A stretch of DNA of 64,000 nt from Sphingomonas sp. 1F27F7B (GTDB lineage Bacteria > Pseudomonadota > Alphaproteobacteria > Sphingomonadales > Sphingomonadaceae), in the NCBI RefSeq assembly GCF_005503355.1, contig NZ_SCMK01000023.1, forward strand, positions 1 to 64,000, in the 5' to 3' direction. Under the pieces are notes generated by a model. That model had not been told where the DNA came from. It searched no databases and worked only from the letters and a program-made list of their open reading frames with translations. Below, piece after piece: positions 60,784-64,000 of this stretch. A program made the translations under genes and the position numbers. Each line of letters opens with the position of its first letter. Position 1 is the stretch's first letter.

Positions 60784-61176
60784 TCAGGAATTGGTGATCG
60801 CACTCTCCTGCCCCGGCTCGTCGATCTCGATCTCGCCCAGCCAGTCGCACAGGCACATCGAACCGGTGCACAGGGCCGGCATTCCCTCGAGCAGCACCTC
60901 CGGCGCGCCGGGGAACCAGGGCGAAGTGGTCACGGGGATGCACGGCATCGGCGTCAGCACCCCTTCGGCCAGCGCGGTCGCGGTCGCCACTTCGGGATTG
61001 GCCAGGCTCGAGCACAACCCGAAGGTGGGAATATTCTCCAGCGGCACGAAATCGAAGATCGTGGCCAGGGGCAGCACGTCGGCGAACACGGGCACTTCGG
61101 GCGGCACGATCATCGGCATCGGCGCGCTGCCGAAGCTGCACGAAAGCACCGCGCCCAGGCTGACCAGCTGCGGCAC
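60784..61176 (-). CDS. DUF4280 PAAR-like spike-tip protein
   Basis: 130 residues with the DUF4280 layout: LVSLGAVLSCSFGSAPMPMI, ANPEVATATALAEGVLTPMP, PCIPVTTSPWFPGAPEVLL and a Cys-rich MPALCTGSMCLCDWLGEIEI end. DUF4280 proteins are PAAR-like tips found in extracellular contractile injection loci and T6SS. The GTG follows the upstream stop with no gap. It lies 141 bp before the Rhs gene and may sharpen the spike or carry the Rhs effector. Confidence 0.85.
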   Translation of the reverse strand: MPQLVSLGAVLSCSFGSAPMPMIVPPEVPVFADVLPLATIFDFVPLENIPTFGLCSSLANPEVATATALAEGVLTPMPCIPVTTSPWFPGAPEVLLEGMPALCTGSMCLCDWLGEIEIDEPGQESAITNS

Positions 61177-61551
61177 CTAGTCGGCGACGATGCCGCTGAG
61201 CGTCAGCGCGTTGCCGGGAGTGAGGATCTGCGTCTCCTGCCCGCTCCCGGTGGGCCAGGTGATCGTCGCCGGATTGCCGTGCGACGGCGCCGGCACGAGA
61301 TTGTCGAGCGTAACCGACGGATCCCCTCCGTGCCAGGACAGCACGAGCGAGAGGCTTCCGTCGAACACACCCCCGCTCTGCGTGGCGAAGGTGACCCGTT
61401 CGGCATAGACCGTCATGTTGGTGAAGCCGACGACGCTGGCCGATGCGCCCCGGAGGCTCTCCAGCGCAAGGACCGCCTGGCCCAGCATGACCTGGACCAG
61501 GTTGGTCGAGGCGACGCCCCCGGCGAAATTGATCGTCACCTGCGCATCCAC
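61177..61551 (-). CDS. Small beta-rich protein, paralogue of the next upstream gene
   Basis: 124 residues, not assigned to a named family. Alternating hydrophobic/Ser/Thr strands and a C-terminal segment ITWPTGSGQETQILTPGNAL that matches VTWPTPNGLQTQTVMSGDPI of the protein encoded at 61,586. The GTG start has GGGAGG upstream. No signal peptide. It lies immediately before the DUF4280 gene, so it is likely a structural or loading component of the particle. Confidence 0.7.
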   Translation of the reverse strand: MDAQVTINFAGGVASTNLVQVMLGQAVLALESLRGASASVVGFTNMTVYAERVTFATQSGGVFDGSLSLVLSWHGGDPSVTLDNLVPAPSHGNPATITWPTGSGQETQILTPGNALTLSGIVAD

Positions 61552-61585
61552 CGGGGGCCTCCCTTGTTCGAGTTCGGTTCGCGGC

Positions 61586-61951
61586 TCAGCTCGCGAAGTT
61601 GTTCAGCGTGATCGGGTCGCCCGACATCACGGTCTGGGTCTGCAGGCCGTTCGGGGTCGGCCAGGTCACGGTCACGGTGCCGGCAAAGTTGGTGACTTCG
61701 AGAGTCGGCGCGTTGCTGGTCGAGGTCGGATGGACCGGCGTCACCACCGCGGCGGTGAACGAAGTGCCCGACTCGACGTTGAAGTTGATCGCGCCCGCCG
61801 TGATGTAGAGCGAAGTGAAGCTGATCGTCCCCGACATCGACAGCGAACTCGTGGTGTCGAGCGCGAAGGTGCCGTTGGTGATCAGGATCTGCGACGTCGT
61901 CGTCGTCAGCGTGGCGTTCTGGAAGTTGATCGTGATCGTGCTCATGGCCAT
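61586..61951 (-). CDS. Small beta-rich Thr/Ser-rich protein, paralogue of the gene at 61,177
   Basis: 121 residues of Thr/Ser/Asn-rich beta strands (STITINFQNATLTTTTSQIL) ending in the shared WPTPNGLQTQTVMSGDPI-type motif. Unrecognised. The start may be this ATG or the ATG two codons later. Lies 34 bp upstream of its paralogue. The pair may cap or decorate the tail, but there is no direct evidence. Confidence 0.7.
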   Translation of the reverse strand: MAMSTITINFQNATLTTTTSQILITNGTFALDTTSSLSMSGTISFTSLYITAGAINFNVESGTSFTAAVVTPVHPTSTSNAPTLEVTNFAGTVTVTWPTPNGLQTQTVMSGDPITLNNFAS

Positions 61952-62055
61952 GACGGGTTTCCTTTCTCAAATTCACAAGTGGCGATGGTTTCGAGACTGA
62001 TTCCGCGGATCGCCCCCACGCGGAGTCCATGGGTTGAGGTCGCAGGCCTCCGCGC

Positions 62056-62622
62056 TCAGGTCGCCGGCGCGGGCGTGGGAGCCGAGGACCTCGGCTCCGG
62101 TGCCGGCGTCGGCGCCGGCTTCGGAGCGGGACTCGGGCTCGGCTTGCTCGAGGACGGCGCTGGCGCGGGTGCCGGAGCCGGGGACGGCGCGGCCGCCGGC
62201 ACGGGCTTCGCCGCCGGCTTGGCATCGGCCTCGACCTGGGTCAGCGGCACTGCCCAATAGCCCGGCCCGACGAAGCGTATCCGCTGCACCGCCGTGGCGA
62301 TCGATACCTGCACGTCCCCCGGCACCTGCAACCAGCCATGGAGGAACCGGCCGCCGCACAGGATGTGGACGAGCAGCGGCAAGGTGGCAGGCGCGTTCTC
62401 GATGTCGAACTCGATCCGGCGCGGCTGGATCGAGAGGCCGCGAATCGCCATCTCGCCCCCGCCATAGCTCGCGCCGAGAAGCATGGAGGGCGCCGCGCGC
62501 GGCATCGGGATGACCGCCCCCGTTTCGGGAGGGAATTCGAGCCGGACCGAAGCAGACGAGGGCAGGCCGTAAAAAGTGAGATCGAGCGCGTGTTGCAATA
62601 ACGCAGTGTTCTCGGCCGCCAT
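62056..62622 (-). CDS. Unknown protein with proline/alanine-rich tail, first gene of the Rhs operon
   Basis: 188 residues. The folded part (1-135; LQHALDLTFYGLPSSASVRL, FDIENAPATLPLLVHILCGG) looks like a small carboxypeptidase-regulatory or Ig-like beta protein. The last 50 residues are A, P and S repeats (PSPAPAPAPAPSSSKPSPSP), a flexible tail. The ATG at 62,622 has GGAGGG 10 nt upstream. Probably a tail-associated linker, by position only. First gene of the minus-strand set leading to the Rhs protein, divergent from the sheath gene. Confidence 0.7.
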   Translation of the reverse strand: MAAENTALLQHALDLTFYGLPSSASVRLEFPPETGAVIPMPRAAPSMLLGASYGGGEMAIRGLSIQPRRIEFDIENAPATLPLLVHILCGGRFLHGWLQVPGDVQVSIATAVQRIRFVGPGYWAVPLTQVEADAKPAAKPVPAAAPSPAPAPAPAPSSSKPSPSPAPKPAPTPAPEPRSSAPTPAPAT

Positions 62623-62827
62623 ATGCAACGCCCTCCCACCCTAGAGAAAATGGTTAGCCGAACGTAATCCCCGTTTCCATCAAGAAACGAGACCAAACAG
62701 ATGGAGTCGATATGAAATTATGCTATTGACGCACCAGCATATCGTCAAGCACAACGTTGCCGACGCGCAATATCTTATTTTTGACATGGGGATCCCTGCC
62801 GAGTCGACGCCGGGGATGGAGAGTCAA
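62623..62827. promoter_or_regulatory. AT-rich divergent promoter region of the contractile-system locus
   Basis: 205 bp, clearly lower in GC than both flanks' bulk, placed between divergent gene sets. No operator was identified. GGAG stands about 10 nt before the sheath ATG. Confidence 0.5.
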
Positions 62828-64000
62828 ATGGCACTTCAGCTGACATATCCTGGTGTATATGTTCAAGAGCTACCAAGTGGTACGCACACCATTTCTGGCG
62901 TTGCCACATCCGTAACGGCATTCGTTGGATATTTGACTCGCGGACCTATGAATACGCCCGTACAATGTCTTAATTTTGGTGATTTTCAACGCGTCTTCGG
63001 CGGACTTGATCCAAGCAGCACGACGAGTTTTCAGGTATCGCAGTTCTTTTTAAATGGCGGAACCGAAGCCTGGATCAGCAGAGTCTGTGCGAGTGCTTAT
63101 CCGCCGGTTCAGCCGAAGACCGAGCTTACGGGCGCCGTACCGTCCGCCACTTCTAGCGGAGGCGGCGGAAGCGGCAAAGGCCTGACGCCGACAACTGGCA
63201 CCAATCTGGTAGAAATCGACTCTCAGAATCCCGGCACCTGGGGCGAGAACGTGTTCGTGACGGTCGACTACATGACCAACAAGCCGAACACGTTCAACAT
63301 GGCGGCGACGCTCTACTCGATCACGAGCAACAGCAACTCGTCGAGCAGCAGCTACAGCATCGTCCAGACGCAAAGCGTCCCGGCGGTGACGCTCGACATC
63401 AGCCAGACCAACTCGATCGTCGAGGTCATGCAGTCGGGCAACCAGAACAGCGCGCTGCTGGCAGTGCCCGATCTCACCGCGACGCCTTCGGTGCTGGTGC
63501 CCTTCGCGAGCGGCACGATCCTGAACTTCACCGCGCCCAAGAACCCGGTCAACGTCACCGGCATCACCGTGACCGTGCAGCCGCCCGGGCCGGACCCGAC
63601 CAAGCCGCCGGCCTCGGCGAGCACCACCGTCACCATGGCCACTTCGGTCTCGACGGTGGGCGACATGATCGCGGCGATCCAGGGCGCGCTGTCGAGCGCC
63701 GCCGGCACGCTCGGCTATCCGAGCCTGGCGAGCACGCAGGTGCGCAGCTGCCTCTCGCCGTTCGTCTCGTCGAGCGGCACCCAGGCCCAGCTCATCCAGG
63801 TCTGGGTCCCCGATCCGGGCTTTGCCGGCTATCTGGTCAGCGTGGCGGCCAACCCGACCTCGCTGTTCACGGTCCAGTCCACCAATTATCAGGCGCAGCA
63901 GCTGCTCCCGCCCACGACGACGCCGGCGCCCAAATATCCCGACGGCCAGCCGCCGACCGGGTTCGATATCGCCGGCAACTCGACCAACCGCTCCGGCATC
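62828..64000 (+). CDS. Phage-tail-sheath-like protein of a contractile injection system (3' end outside window)
   Basis: Open to the window end (391 codons so far). The N-terminus LQLTYPGVYVQELPSGTHTI then SGVATSVTAFVGYLTRGPMN is the standard start of eCIS/Afp and phage sheath proteins. FGGLDPSSTTSFQVSQFFLN and NGGTEAWISRVC continue the pattern. A long variable insertion follows (about residues 150-390). The ATG at 62,816 is an in-frame alternative. It forms the contractile outer tube. The first 90 codons are noticeably more AT-rich than the rest. Confidence 0.92.
   Translation, partial: MALQLTYPGVYVQELPSGTHTISGVATSVTAFVGYLTRGPMNTPVQCLNFGDFQRVFGGLDPSSTTSFQVSQFFLNGGTEAWISRVCASAYPPVQPKTELTGAVPSATSSGGGGSGKGLTPTTGTNLVEIDSQNPGTWGENVFVTVDYMTNKPNTFNMAATLYSITSNSNSSSSSYSIVQTQSVPAVTLDISQTNSIVEVMQSGNQNSALLAVPDLTATPSVLVPFASGTILNFTAPKNPVNVTGITVTVQPPGPDPTKPPASASTTVTMATSVSTVGDMIAAIQGALSSAAGTLGYPSLASTQVRSCLSPFVSSSGTQAQLIQVWVPDPGFAGYLVSVAANPTSLFTVQSTNYQAQQLLPPTTTPAPKYPDGQPPTGFDIAGNSTNRSGI

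Noticed and set aside
62828..64000. Ordinary temperate prophage start
   Set aside because: No integrase, lysis, capsid or repressor gene seen; the DUF4280 and Rhs neighbours favour a contractile injection system, though downstream sequence is needed.

Overview
The window is high-GC DNA with alphaproteobacterial gene content. The flagellar gene order, a possible CtrA-type half-site and the Porin_5-type porin with STN/FecR/ECF genes all suggest Sphingomonadales (Sphingomonas-like). This placement rests on gene content only. No rRNA, tRNA, CRISPR array, transposase or integrase was seen.

Region 1 (1-21,076) is a surface-secretion and signalling island. A tight minus-strand operon runs from a LuxR-type regulator (13,844) through a TpsB/FhaC transporter, an ExbB proton channel fused to a DUF2341/LamG-like periplasmic domain, ExbD, a TonB-like protein and a porin, to a very large filamentous-haemagglutinin exoprotein that leaves the window at position 1. 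Across a 435-bp AT-rich divergent region lie a free-standing STN-domain protein, a Kdo cassette (kdsD-kdsB-kdsA), a second LuxR paralogue, and a TonB-ECF sigma-FecR operon. The set resembles the Pseudomonas aeruginosa Vre/PUMA3 signalling genes with their linked two-partner secretion locus. A promoter-like motif (TGCCAAAA-N12/13-GTGTC) recurs before both luxR genes and before fecR.

Region 2 (21,077-26,711) is a type I secretion unit: a Calx-beta/RTX adhesin-like protein with two identical 117-residue units, followed convergently by its HlyD-type adaptor and ABC exporter. A 13-bp-arm hairpin separates them. A HAD-IIB phosphatase follows.

Region 3 (27,925-49,069) is a flagellar export and hook-basal-body cluster. 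fliQ-fliR-flhB-flhA are on the plus strand. A single 16-kb minus-strand operon with mostly overlapping genes runs flgF-flgG-flgA-flgH-flgI-flgB-flgC-fliE-fliF-(unknown)-fliH-fliI-fliJ-fliK-flgD-flgE-fliM-fliN-fliO-fliP-fliA-(three accessory genes). The fliG position holds a 116-residue unrelated protein. FliM and FliF are short, FlgH has no lipobox, and no flagellin, cap, hook-associated, stator or chemotaxis gene is present in the window.

Region 4 (49,704-64,000) is an Rhs/contractile-injection region. A 3,434-residue YD-repeat protein with LysM, hydrophobic and nuclease-like C-terminal parts is followed by a GAD-like/DUF1851 immunity protein. It is preceded by a DUF4280 PAAR-like protein, two small paralogous beta-rich proteins and a proline/alanine-tailed protein. 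Divergently, the first gene of a phage-tail-like system (contractile sheath) starts at 62,828 and runs off the window. Together these look like the start of an extracellular contractile injection system locus carrying an antibacterial-type Rhs effector/immunity pair.
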